A DNA stretch of 64,000 bases from Nocardia transvalensis. GTDB taxonomy: Bacteria; Actinomycetota; Actinomycetes; Mycobacteriales; Mycobacteriaceae. The translations under genes were made by a program, and so were the position numbers. The notes beneath the pieces are model-generated. The model was not told where the DNA came from. It was given only the letters and a program-made list of their open reading frames with translations, and did no database searches. The stretch lies in contig NZ_JADLQQ010000009.1 in NCBI RefSeq assembly GCF_015477765.1, positions 1 through 64,000 on the forward strand, in the 5' to 3' direction. Shown in pieces: positions 1-7,116 of the stretch. The first letter of the stretch is position 1; each line of letters opens with the position of its first letter.

Positions 1-221
1 TGCTGGCCAAGCGCGGCTTCGACCCGGTGCTGGGCGCCCGCCCGCTGCGCCGGACCATCCAGCGCGAGATCGAGGACCAGCTGTCGGAGAAGATCCTCTT
101 CGGCGAGATCGGCGCCGGCCAGGTCGTACAGGTCGACGTCGAGGGCTGGGACGGCGAGGACACGGAAGCCGCGAGCTTGGTATTCCGAGCTCGAAGTCGG
201 GAGAAGATTTCACTGACCTGA
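1..221 (+). CDS. clpC: ClpC-type AAA+ unfoldase, C-terminal end (5' truncated by window)
   Basis: The open frame entering the window encodes the last ~73 residues of an Hsp100 Clp ATPase. It contains the small-domain signature FDPVLGARPLRRTIQ followed by EDQLSEKILFGEI, which is the ClpC C-terminal D2 small domain. ClpC is the cytoplasmic unfoldase that feeds substrates to ClpP1P2. The tail after this domain is short (about 30 residues to the TGA), shorter than I recall for mycobacterial ClpC1. A stem-loop follows directly. This is the last housekeeping gene before the biosynthetic region and marks the likely left boundary of the gene cluster. The identification is firm; only the C-terminus is visible. 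Confidence 0.93.
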   Translation, partial: LAKRGFDPVLGARPLRRTIQREIEDQLSEKILFGEIGAGQVVQVDVEGWDGEDTEAASLVFRARSREKISLT

Positions 222-235
222 TCCGTTGGAAAGCT

Positions 236-263
236 GCCGCGCAACATGGGGCCGTTGCGCGGC
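236..263 (+). terminator. Stem-loop downstream of clpC
   Basis: Perfect 9-bp inverted repeat GCCGCGCAA / TTGCGCGGC with a 10-nt loop, 14 nt after the clpC stop. There is no T-tract, as is common for actinobacterial terminators. Confidence 0.6.
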
Positions 264-363
264 CTTCGGCACGTCATCAATATCTACGAATTCGATCACG
301 GCTCGAAAAGAATCTTGATTATTCGCCTGTTCCTGCTGTCTGCACCATTGACTCAGAAAGGTT

Positions 364-396
364 AAAAAACATATAGTAATCGATATCGTTATACAC
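364..396 (+). promoter_or_regulatory. AT-rich promoter-like segment before the 423 gene
   Basis: A run of almost pure A/T with the 8-bp palindrome CGATATCG lies 27-59 nt ahead of the first gene of region A. In a GC-rich genome this is the probable promoter or operator. The exact -10/-35 cannot be fixed by eye. Confidence 0.4.
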
Positions 397-422
397 ATAG
401 TCAGACGCTGGAGGTGTCTGGA

Positions 423-1625
423 TTGAGCTCTATCAAGGAGACGTACGAGTCCCTGAACCTGGAACCGAAGCCGATCCGTCCGCACATCCTCGCCGCGGCC
501 ACCGTGGCCTTCGGTGAGGACTACTATGCCGCGCGGAAGGAGACCATCAACCTCTCCGGCTTCGTTCAGCTGAACAAGTGGCCCATGCCCGGATTCGAGC
601 ATCGCGTGGACGAAAAGGGCTACGCGGAGTTCGAGACCGAGTTGATCTCGGCCCCCGAGGTCGGCATCAAGGGCTACAGCTACGAGTTGGACGACCGCAT
701 TCAGGTGCTGTCGAACCCGTTCCTGCCCAACACCGGTCACGTACGGCAGATCACGCCCGGTAAGAACTTCCCCGCGGAGTTCCACATTCGCCGGTTCGGC
801 ATCCTGGAGTCCAGCACGCTGCGCCTGGCGCACCGCAACGTGATCGACATCTACGGTGTCGTCGACCATGTTCCGCCGTTCAAGAAGCCGCTGACCGGCC
901 CGTACCTCGGCAAGCCACGCGGTGACGGTCCGTTCGATGTCATCGTGGGGCCCAACGTGGTTCGAGGAACCACACTGCCCGAGGCGTGGTACCCCGCCAA
1001 CGAGGACAACGAGCCGGTGGGCATCACGCCGAGCATGTTCTTCATGCCGAGCGCCGGGCCGTGCATCTCGATGCTGGTCGACCCCACGATGATCATGCAG
1101 GTGTCGTTGGAGGGCCAGGCCACGCTCGAGGTGGATGGCAAGGAGGTGAAGGTCGACCTGGCCGGTGACTACAAGAAGGCGGCCGGCACGGAGATCCTGC
1201 TGTTCGGGCCCGAGAAGCACGACGAGGGAGCCGGTGTGCTGGCACAGATCTCGCGTGTCGCGGTGTCCGGTCACTGCGCCGAGCTCGGCGGGCGCGTGAT
1301 GCTGAGAGTGAGTTTCCCGCGTCCGTCCGGTGGCACGCTCGGCGAAGGCACCGAAGACAGCCTGAGCCGCGTCCGCTACCCGAGCGAGCTGCACATCGAC
1401 ACCGAGTTCGAACTGGTCACCCCCCGGGCGACGCTGTACGCGACGAACCCGGTGCACGTGTTCGGCAAGCTGGCGAGCATGGAGGCCACCGGGACCGAGC
1501 TCCGGATGAACGGTGCGGACGCCGCGCTCGTCACCACGGAGGACGAGGTCAAGGCCAGGCTGACCGGTATCAACCTGGTCATGCGCGATGCGTTTGTCGG
1601 TGAGCACGCCGCCGTGAACGTATAG
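423..1625 (+). CDS. Unrecognised cytoplasmic protein, 400 aa, first gene of region A
   Basis: I do not recognise the family. The product has about 400 residues, no signal peptide and no membrane segment. It is rich in beta-strand-like hydrophobic patterns (for example DPTMIMQVSLEGQATLEV around residue 220) and has an acidic N-terminus beginning SSIKETYESLNLEPKP. Start choice: a strong GGAGG at 410-414 sits 8 nt ahead of TTG at 423, while the upstream in-frame GTG at 414 overlaps that Shine-Dalgarno, so TTG is preferred. It is followed by a strong terminator hairpin, so it is probably transcribed alone from the AT-rich promoter upstream. Its position between clpC and biosynthetic methyltransferases suggests a cluster role, but none can be assigned. 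Confidence 0.75.
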   Translation: MSSIKETYESLNLEPKPIRPHILAAATVAFGEDYYAARKETINLSGFVQLNKWPMPGFEHRVDEKGYAEFETELISAPEVGIKGYSYELDDRIQVLSNPFLPNTGHVRQITPGKNFPAEFHIRRFGILESSTLRLAHRNVIDIYGVVDHVPPFKKPLTGPYLGKPRGDGPFDVIVGPNVVRGTTLPEAWYPANEDNEPVGITPSMFFMPSAGPCISMLVDPTMIMQVSLEGQATLEVDGKEVKVDLAGDYKKAAGTEILLFGPEKHDEGAGVLAQISRVAVSGHCAELGGRVMLRVSFPRPSGGTLGEGTEDSLSRVRYPSELHIDTEFELVTPRATLYATNPVHVFGKLASMEATGTELRMNGADAALVTTEDEVKARLTGINLVMRDAFVGEHAAVNV

Positions 1626-1634
1626 GTGGGACTC

Positions 1635-1669
1635 CCCGAGCGGCCGCTGCTTGACGCCGGCCGCTCGGG
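1635..1669 (+). terminator. Strong rho-independent-like hairpin
   Basis: Perfect 12-bp stem CCCGAGCGGCCG / CGGCCGCTCGGG with an 11-nt loop, beginning 10 nt after the stop of the preceding gene and followed by a short T-containing run (TGGGTTTCCT). Confidence 0.85.
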
Positions 1670-1683
1670 TGGGTTTCCTAGAG

Positions 1684-1699
1684 TTATCTTTAGCGATAA
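1684..1699 (+). promoter_or_regulatory. Inverted repeat upstream of the PRMT-like gene
   Basis: TTATC-TTTAGC-GATAA, 26 nt ahead of the GTG start at 1726, inside the only AT-rich stretch of this intergenic region. It could be a regulator site or overlap the -10 element. It is one of several AT-rich or palindromic pre-start islands in region A. Confidence 0.4.
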
Positions 1700-1725
1700 T
1701 TCACCCATGACCGGCGGGAGGCATC

Positions 1726-2586
1726 GTGGATCAGCTGGTCCTTCTCATGCATCAGGTGATGCTCTCCGACCGGCCCCGGGTGAATGCTTATGATCAGGCC
1801 CTGAAACAGGCCGTCGAGCCCGGCTCGGTCGTCATCGACGTCGGTGCCGGAACGTTGGCGCTGTCTCTGCTTGCGCTGAAACACGGTGCCGGGCATGTGT
1901 ACGCGATCGAGGCGGACCCGGAAGTGGCGGCGGTGGCCGAACGAATCATCGCGATCAACGACGTGAAGGAACAGCTCACCCTGATCCAGGGCGACGCGCG
2001 TGCGGTGAGGCTGCCTCGCAAGGCCGACGTCATCGTCTCCGAGATGATGGGCAATCTCGGCCCGGAAGAGAACATGATGCGCGTACTGGACACCGTCGCT
2101 CGCAAGAATCTGAGGCCGAACGGCCGGATCATCCCTCGCGAGCTGACCACCACGCTGGCCGCCATCGAATTCGACGACGAAGGCTGGGGAATGTGGGGGC
2201 GGGATTTTCACGGCTACCGACTCGACGTCGTGCAGGAATTCGCCGAGCCGCGCGCTCAACTGCACTTCTTTCAGCGTGAACCTCGGCTGCTCAGCGATGC
2301 CGTGCCGATCTCGGACCGCATGTGCCTGTCCATCACGCGGCCCGGAAATCTGCATGCCGTCATGGGATTCTTCACCGCCGACCTCATCGATGGTGTCTCC
2401 CTGTCGAATTTTCCCTCGTATCAAGGATGCAACTGGGCAGTCTGGATCTGGCCGTTGCGGCACACTCCGGTGACCGACGGCGACGCTGTGCGGGTGACGG
2501 TGTACCGTCCGTCCGACTCCGCCCGGTCCCGGGTGGTCACCGATTGGCGGCTGGACTGTGCCATCTCTCGGGGAGGTGGGGCGTGA
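1726..2586 (+). CDS. SAM-dependent methyltransferase, PRMT-like fold (286 aa)
   Basis: Class I SAM methyltransferase: motif I is VIDVGAGTLALSLLAL (residues 36-51), the acidic post-I residue is in AIEADPEV, and QGDARAV follows. Residues 105-115, SEMMGNLGPEE, resemble the double-Glu loop that protein arginine methyltransferases use to bind the guanidino group (E106 and E114/E115). No PRMT dimerisation arm is obvious, so the acceptor may be a small guanidino or amine compound and not a protein. The GTG start is preceded by GGGAGG at a 4-nt spacing. The stop codon overlaps the ATG of the beta-propeller gene (TGATG), so the two are translationally coupled. Function within the pathway is inferred only. 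Confidence 0.75.
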   Translation: MDQLVLLMHQVMLSDRPRVNAYDQALKQAVEPGSVVIDVGAGTLALSLLALKHGAGHVYAIEADPEVAAVAERIIAINDVKEQLTLIQGDARAVRLPRKADVIVSEMMGNLGPEENMMRVLDTVARKNLRPNGRIIPRELTTTLAAIEFDDEGWGMWGRDFHGYRLDVVQEFAEPRAQLHFFQREPRLLSDAVPISDRMCLSITRPGNLHAVMGFFTADLIDGVSLSNFPSYQGCNWAVWIWPLRHTPVTDGDAVRVTVYRPSDSARSRVVTDWRLDCAISRGGGA

Positions 2587-3224
2587 TGCCGTTTTCCGTC
2601 GGGACGGTGCGCGACATCCCTGTGCGCGCGCTGAAGCTGTGCGGCCTGACCTGGTCGGGAGAGTTCCTTTGGTTCTCCGAAGGCGTGCTCAACCAGATCA
2701 TCGCGGTCGACCCGGCAACGGGTGCTGTCGAACACCGAATCCCCTGTGCGGCAGTCCGATCGGACCTGACCACGATGGGCGGCTATTTGATCCAGGTCGT
2801 CGGGGACGACCGCGCACTGCGAGTGATCGATCCAGCGACGGCCGACACGGTCACGGAATTCCCGAATCCCCGTCCGGGCGCAGGACTGTCCGGACTCGAG
2901 GCAACCCAACACGGAGTATGGCTGGGCTACGAGGATCGAAAGGCGATCGATCTGCGCACGGCCGAGGGGCTTCAGCTGATCGACACCATTCCCGTGCACG
3001 CACCACCCGCCGGCGTTACCGTCTCCGACAGCTACATCGCGTACGCCGACTACCCGGGCGGCATGATCAATCTCGTCAGCTTGGACAGCAGGCGCGAGGT
3101 CGCTTCGTACCATGTCGCCGGAAACCCGACCGGGCTGACCTGGGACGGCAGCCGGATCTGGTACTGCGACCACACCACCTTGCAGCTGCGTGCGATCACG
3201 GTACCGGGCCTCAGCAGTCGGTAG
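2586..3224 (+). CDS. Small beta-propeller protein, paralogue of the 12557-13207 gene
   Basis: The 212-aa product consists of repeated propeller blades in the YncE/Vgb/SMP-30 style: CGLTWSGEFLWFSE, IIAVDPATGAVEHRI, LRVIDPATADTV and GLTWDGSRIWYCD. There is no signal peptide. It shares its opening (CGLTW), its ending (P-TG-T-DG--WYCD, then LRAI) and its length with the propeller gene at 12557-13207, so the two arose by duplication. Such folds serve as lactonases, cyclotransferases or scaffolds; no catalytic set can be assigned here. The gene overlaps the upstream methyltransferase by one base. An alternative GTG start lies 3 nt upstream. A weak hairpin follows the stop. Confidence 0.7.
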   Translation: MPFSVGTVRDIPVRALKLCGLTWSGEFLWFSEGVLNQIIAVDPATGAVEHRIPCAAVRSDLTTMGGYLIQVVGDDRALRVIDPATADTVTEFPNPRPGAGLSGLEATQHGVWLGYEDRKAIDLRTAEGLQLIDTIPVHAPPAGVTVSDSYIAYADYPGGMINLVSLDSRREVASYHVAGNPTGLTWDGSRIWYCDHTTLQLRAITVPGLSSR

Positions 3225-3251
3225 ACGGGTCGAGAAGCCGTCCGGACCCGT
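3225..3251 (+). terminator. Weak hairpin after the propeller gene
   Basis: 7-bp stem ACGGGTC / GACCCGT with a 13-nt loop, starting directly at the stop codon. No T-tract. Confidence 0.35.
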
Positions 3252-3332
3252 TGGAGGCTTTCCAGTTGGCTTCCCAAAGAACAGGCAAGGTCGCTATATT
3301 AAATTGAATTGACTAGCGGGTTGGGTGGAACG

Positions 3333-4481
3333 ATGCGGGTCAACGTATTCGAGCCGGCGTTGGGCGACGAAGAGCTGGAAGCCGTCCGGGAGGTCTTCGC
3401 GAGCCGGTGGATCGGTCGCGGCAGCAGGGTCGACACCTTCGAGCGAATGTTCGCCGAGCATCTCGGCGTGGACCGTGGGCAGATCACCTCGACCAACTCG
3501 TGCACCGAGGCCACGTTCATCGCGATGGAGCTGCTGGACGTGGGTCCCGGGGATGAGGTCGTGCTGCCGGCCGTAAGCTTCGTCGGCGCAGCCAACGCGG
3601 TGGCCGCTCGCGGTGCCCGCCCCGTATTCTGCGACGTCGACTCCCATACGCTCAACCCAACCGTCGAGCACGTGCGCTCGTGTTTGACTCCGGCGACGAA
3701 GGCCGTGGTGGTCCTGCACTATGCCGGAAATCCGGGCGCGATCGCAGGCATTGCTCAACTGTGCGAGGAGTGCGGTGTCAAGCTGATCGAGGACGCCGCC
3801 AACGCCATCGCGTCCCGGGTCGACGGCCGGGCGTGTGGAACATTCGGTGATCTCGGGGTATGGAGCTTCGATCACGGCAAGATCGTGAGCGCGGTCGACG
3901 GCGGCATGCTTTATGCGCGCGACCCAGACCTGGCCGCCCGCGCTGCGAAACTCGCCTACCTCGGGATGGAACAGACGAGCGGGTACGCCGAGGCGATGCG
4001 CTCCGCCCTTCGATGGTGGGACTTCGAGGTGACGTCGTTCTCGCGTCGTTCGGTACTCAACGACGTGCTCGGTGCGATCGGCTGCGTACAGCTGGGCAAG
4101 CTGGAGAAGTTCGTTGCTCGTCGGCGCGAAGTGGCCGCGCACTACGACACCGCACTCGCCGCGGTGCCCGGTCTACGCTTGCCTGCCCGGATTCCATCCG
4201 GCTACGAACACTCCTACTTCCTCTATCCGGTCCAGATGTCGCCGGGCGTGCGAGATCAGGTGGCGCAGGATCTTCTTCGCCGTGGTATTTACACCACCTT
4301 TCGCTATCGAGCGCTGCACACCGTGCGGGCATACGGCTCCCGGGCGAGCCTCCCCGGCGCCGAGCGTGCCGCGGCGTCCACCCTGTGTCTTCCGCAGCAC
4401 CAGGCGCTCAGCGACGAGGATCTCGCCTTCGTCAGCGACGCACTGACCGAAGCGTTGGCCGTACGACATACCTGCGCCTGA
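3333..4481 (+). CDS. DegT/DnrJ/EryC1/StrS-family PLP aminotransferase (sugar aminotransferase type)
   Basis: The 382-aa protein has the full length and motif order of the DegT family. It has the N-terminal SRWIGRGSRVDTFE substrate loop, TSTNSCTEATFIAMELL, VVLPAVSFVGAANAV, the PLP-pyridine aspartate in LIEDAANAI (D154), and the Schiff-base lysine in SFDHGKIVSAVDGG (K183). Members transaminate keto-deoxysugars or cyclitols. Since an N,N-dimethyltransferase and a sugar C-methyltransferase follow, a TylB/DesV-like 3- or 4-aminotransferase is likely. ATG 3333 is preferred (GGTGGA 5 nt upstream) over TTG 3309. The AT-rich stretch 3293-3317, with GCTA/TAGC ends, precedes it and probably holds the promoter of a three-gene operon (3333-6446). 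Confidence 0.88.
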   Translation: MRVNVFEPALGDEELEAVREVFASRWIGRGSRVDTFERMFAEHLGVDRGQITSTNSCTEATFIAMELLDVGPGDEVVLPAVSFVGAANAVAARGARPVFCDVDSHTLNPTVEHVRSCLTPATKAVVVLHYAGNPGAIAGIAQLCEECGVKLIEDAANAIASRVDGRACGTFGDLGVWSFDHGKIVSAVDGGMLYARDPDLAARAAKLAYLGMEQTSGYAEAMRSALRWWDFEVTSFSRRSVLNDVLGAIGCVQLGKLEKFVARRREVAAHYDTALAAVPGLRLPARIPSGYEHSYFLYPVQMSPGVRDQVAQDLLRRGIYTTFRYRALHTVRAYGSRASLPGAERAAASTLCLPQHQALSDEDLAFVSDALTEALAVRHTCA

Positions 4482-4500
4482 GCGGACGAAGGAGGTCCGG

Positions 4501-5232
4501 ATGCAATACGGAGCCGAGCACGCCGATCTGTACGAGATCGTGTTCGCAAGCAGGGGAAAGAATTTCGACCGCGAGGCGAAGGAACTCGCAGACCTTGTCA
4601 GGGCTCGATTCCCGCGGGCACTGAGCCTGCTCGACGTCGCCTGTGGTACCGGTGCGCACCTGGCCGCATTCGGAGGGCTGTTCGAATACGTCGAGGGTGT
4701 CGACTGCTCCGAGGACATGCTCGCGGTCGGTCGGCGCAAGCGCCCCGATCTTCCGCTACGGCACGGTGACATGCGCACGTTCGACCTCGGACGCACCTTC
4801 GATGCGGTTGTCTGCCTGGGCAATTCGGTGGCTTGCATGCCTACCGTGGAGGAGTTGGGAGCGGCGATCCGGCGGATGGCGGATCATCTGACACCGGGCG
4901 GAGTGCTGATCGTCGAGCCGTGGTGGTTCCCTGACGAATTCCTCGACGGCCATGTCGGCGGTCACCTGGTCACCGAGGCGGGACGGGTGATATCCCGGGT
5001 AACGCACGCCGCGCGGCGAGGGGACAGGACCCGGCACGAAGTGAATTTCGTGGTCGCGGATGCGAGCGGTATTCGGACGTTCACCGATGTCCTGTGGGTC
5101 AGCCTCTTCACGCGGGAACAGTATGCCGCTGCGTTCGAACGCGCCGGCTGCACGGTCGATCTGGTGAAGGGACTGAGTTTGGATACCGGACGCCCGAACG
5201 GCCCGGGACTTTTCGTCGGGACACGCCGATGA
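4501..5232 (+). CDS. TylM1/DesVI-like aminosugar N,N-dimethyltransferase
   Basis: The 243-aa SAM methyltransferase matches the TylM1/DesVI type that dimethylates the amino group of TDP-aminodeoxyhexoses. Features are the N-terminal HADLYEIVFASRGKNF, motif I SLLDVACGTGAHL (residues 42-54), the HGDMRTFDLGRTFDAVVCL segment, and the diagnostic IVEPWWFPDEFLDGHVGG near residue 140. The C-terminus is GLFVGTRR. A good Shine-Dalgarno (GAAGGAGGT) precedes the ATG. It lies 19 nt after the aminotransferase and overlaps the next gene by ATGA, so all three are one operon. The substrate is probably the product of the preceding aminotransferase. NDP-sugar identity is not known. Confidence 0.87.
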   Translation: MQYGAEHADLYEIVFASRGKNFDREAKELADLVRARFPRALSLLDVACGTGAHLAAFGGLFEYVEGVDCSEDMLAVGRRKRPDLPLRHGDMRTFDLGRTFDAVVCLGNSVACMPTVEELGAAIRRMADHLTPGGVLIVEPWWFPDEFLDGHVGGHLVTEAGRVISRVTHAARRGDRTRHEVNFVVADASGIRTFTDVLWVSLFTREQYAAAFERAGCTVDLVKGLSLDTGRPNGPGLFVGTRR

Positions 5233-6446
5233 CGCCGGCCTGCCGCGTCTGCGGCGGACATGTTCGAGAGTTCTTCGACTTCGGCCGTCAGCCGATCTCC
5301 GATACCTTCATCGCCCCCGATGAAGCGGGCACCGAGTGTTTCTTCAGGCTTGCCATCGGTATCTGCGATTCCTGCGCGATGGTCCAGTTGTTGGAAGAGG
5401 TCCCACGGCACCGGATGTTCCACGCCGACTACCTGTATTACTCCTCGTCGTCGGACTTCATGACGAAGCATTTCGGCTCGGTCGCTCAGCTGTTCATGGA
5501 GACCGAACTGACCGGCGCCGATCCGTTCATCGTCGAGATCGGCAGCAACGATGGGGTGATGCTCAGGCACATCGCGGAGGCGGGTATTCGGCACGTGGGC
5601 GTCGACCCGGCCGTTACCGTGTCGGCGACGGCCAGGGCGGCGGGCGTGCGGGTGTGTACCAGGTTCTTCGAGGAGTCCTCGGCGCGTGAGCTCCGGGCTC
5701 GGGAGGGTCCGGCGGACGTCATCTTCTCGGCGAACACCACCAGCCATATCGCCTATGTCGACTCCGTCTTTCGCGGGGTGGATGTATTGCTCGCCGATGA
5801 CGGGGTGCTCGTGCTCGAGGACCGTTATCTCGGGGACATCATCAGGCGGAATGCCTTCGATCAGATCTACGACGAACATTTCTACCTGTTCTCGGTCCGC
5901 TCGGTCTGTAATCTCGCGGCTCGCTTCGGGTTCGAGCTGGTCGATGCTGTGCATCTGCCCGTCCATGGCGGAACCATGCGGTACACGGTCGCGCGTCGGG
6001 GCAGGCGCGAGGTCGGCCCGGCCGTAGGGGAGTACCTGGCCCAGGAGGAGACCGGACTTACCGATCCGGCGACGCTCGAGAATTTCGCCGCGAACGTGGA
6101 CGCCATCTGCGCGGATTTGATGGAGTTGATGGTGAGGTTGCACGCGGAGAACAAGTCCGTGGTCGGCTACGGCGCAACCTCGAAGAGTGCGACGGTAGTG
6201 AACTACTCCGGGCTCACGGCGGACCTGGTTCCCTATGTCTGCGATTCGACCCCCGCAAAACAAGGCAAACTGTTGCCGGCCTCGCATATCCCGATCCGGC
6301 CGCCGTCGGCGTTCCGGGATCCGTACCCGGACTACGCCTTGCTTTTCGCATGGAATCACGCCGAGGAGATCATGGCCAAGGAACGGGTCTTCCATGACGC
6401 CGGTGGCAAGTGGATCCTCTACATACCCGACGTGCACATCGTCTGA
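5229..6446 (+). CDS. Sugar C-3-methyltransferase, TcaB9/TylCIII/NovU-like
   Basis: The 405-aa protein has the three-part layout of dTDP-sugar C-3-methyltransferases. An N-terminal zinc module carries C5/C8 (CRVCGG) and C46/C49 (CDSC). A SAM domain follows (IVEIGSNDGVML, residues 101-112), then a C-terminal Rossmann-like domain (VVGYGATSKSATV). The catalytic cluster described for TcaB9 (His181, Tyr222, Glu224, His225) is matched at a constant offset by H173 (TTSHI), Y214, E216 and H217 (YDEHFYLFS). The expected product is a branched 3-C-methyl aminosugar. The start overlaps the previous stop (ATGA). The gene ends 12 nt from the converging Nudix gene. No NDP-glucose synthase, 4,6-dehydratase or glycosyltransferase is present in the window. 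Confidence 0.88.
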   Translation: MTPACRVCGGHVREFFDFGRQPISDTFIAPDEAGTECFFRLAIGICDSCAMVQLLEEVPRHRMFHADYLYYSSSSDFMTKHFGSVAQLFMETELTGADPFIVEIGSNDGVMLRHIAEAGIRHVGVDPAVTVSATARAAGVRVCTRFFEESSARELRAREGPADVIFSANTTSHIAYVDSVFRGVDVLLADDGVLVLEDRYLGDIIRRNAFDQIYDEHFYLFSVRSVCNLAARFGFELVDAVHLPVHGGTMRYTVARRGRREVGPAVGEYLAQEETGLTDPATLENFAANVDAICADLMELMVRLHAENKSVVGYGATSKSATVVNYSGLTADLVPYVCDSTPAKQGKLLPASHIPIRPPSAFRDPYPDYALLFAWNHAEEIMAKERVFHDAGGKWILYIPDVHIV

Positions 6447-6458
6447 TCGGCAAGCGGC

Positions 6459-7031
6459 CTAACGGTTTCCGTTACCTGCCCGATGGCACACCTGTGCGCC
6501 ACCTCCTCGTTCGTGCAGGAGCAGCAGGGTGTAGGCGGCGACGCTGCTTGCTTCGGAGATCTCACCGGCATTGATCATCGACTCGACCATGACGCGAGGC
6601 AGCCACGTCGACCGCATGTCCTGCTCCTCGCACTCGCGCTGGGGCGGGCCGGCTGTCAGGTCGGTCGCCAGGTACACATGTCCTCGTTGCGCAGTCATTC
6701 CGGCTGCCACATCGAGCGCACCGAGATAGGTCATGCTCCTCGCACGCAAGCCCGTCTCCTCCCGTAACTCCCTGTGCGCGAGATCAATCGGGTCGGCGTG
6801 AGTACCTGGTGGTGGAGAGCCGGCCGGGAATTCCCAGCAGCGCCGGTTGACAGGGTAGCGAAATTGTTCGACCAGATGCAGGCGATCACCGTCCATCGGA
6901 ATGATCATGGCGAAGTTTGCCCGCTCGATGACGCCGTAGATCCCCGCGCCACCATCGGGACGGAGCACCGTATCCTCACGCACTCTCATCCAGGGATTGG
7001 CGTAGACGGCTCGGCTTCCAATCGTTTCCAT
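6459..7031 (-). CDS. Nudix hydrolase, ADP-ribose pyrophosphatase-like
   Basis: The 190-aa protein has the ADPRase-type architecture: N-terminal YANPWMRVREDTVLRPDG, FRYPVNRRCWEFPAG, and a Nudix box ending AHRELREETGL. The catalytic REL-EE-G core is intact. The stretch between the Nudix Gly and the RE pair is two residues longer than the consensus, and the first box Glu is not evident, so substrate or efficiency may differ. It hydrolyses a nucleoside-diphosphate-linked compound by family rule. The ATG at 7031 places the start just before the conserved N-terminus; a long upstream extension in the same frame is rejected as non-homologous. It is the last gene of the minus-strand operon 10100-6459. 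Confidence 0.8.
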   Translation of the reverse strand: METIGSRAVYANPWMRVREDTVLRPDGGAGIYGVIERANFAMIIPMDGDRLHLVEQFRYPVNRRCWEFPAGSPPPGTHADPIDLAHRELREETGLRARSMTYLGALDVAAGMTAQRGHVYLATDLTAGPPQRECEEQDMRSTWLPRVMVESMINAGEISEASSVAAYTLLLLHERGGGAQVCHRAGNGNR

Positions 7032-7116
7032 CCGTACGGATCGTTTCTCATTCACTGTGGTCGTTGCGTACCGAACGGCGATCTGACCAACCTGTGGCTC
7101 GACGGCAGGTGAGCGT

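Noticed and set aside
210..1607. 465-aa minus-strand open frame opposite the first region A gene
   Set aside because: Arg/His-rich composition typical of an antisense shadow of a high-GC gene; no start signals or motifs, while the plus-strand gene has a clear ribosome-binding site and terminator.
4962..6437. 491-aa minus-strand frame opposite the C-methyltransferase
   Set aside because: No family features; the plus strand encodes a fully recognisable enzyme.
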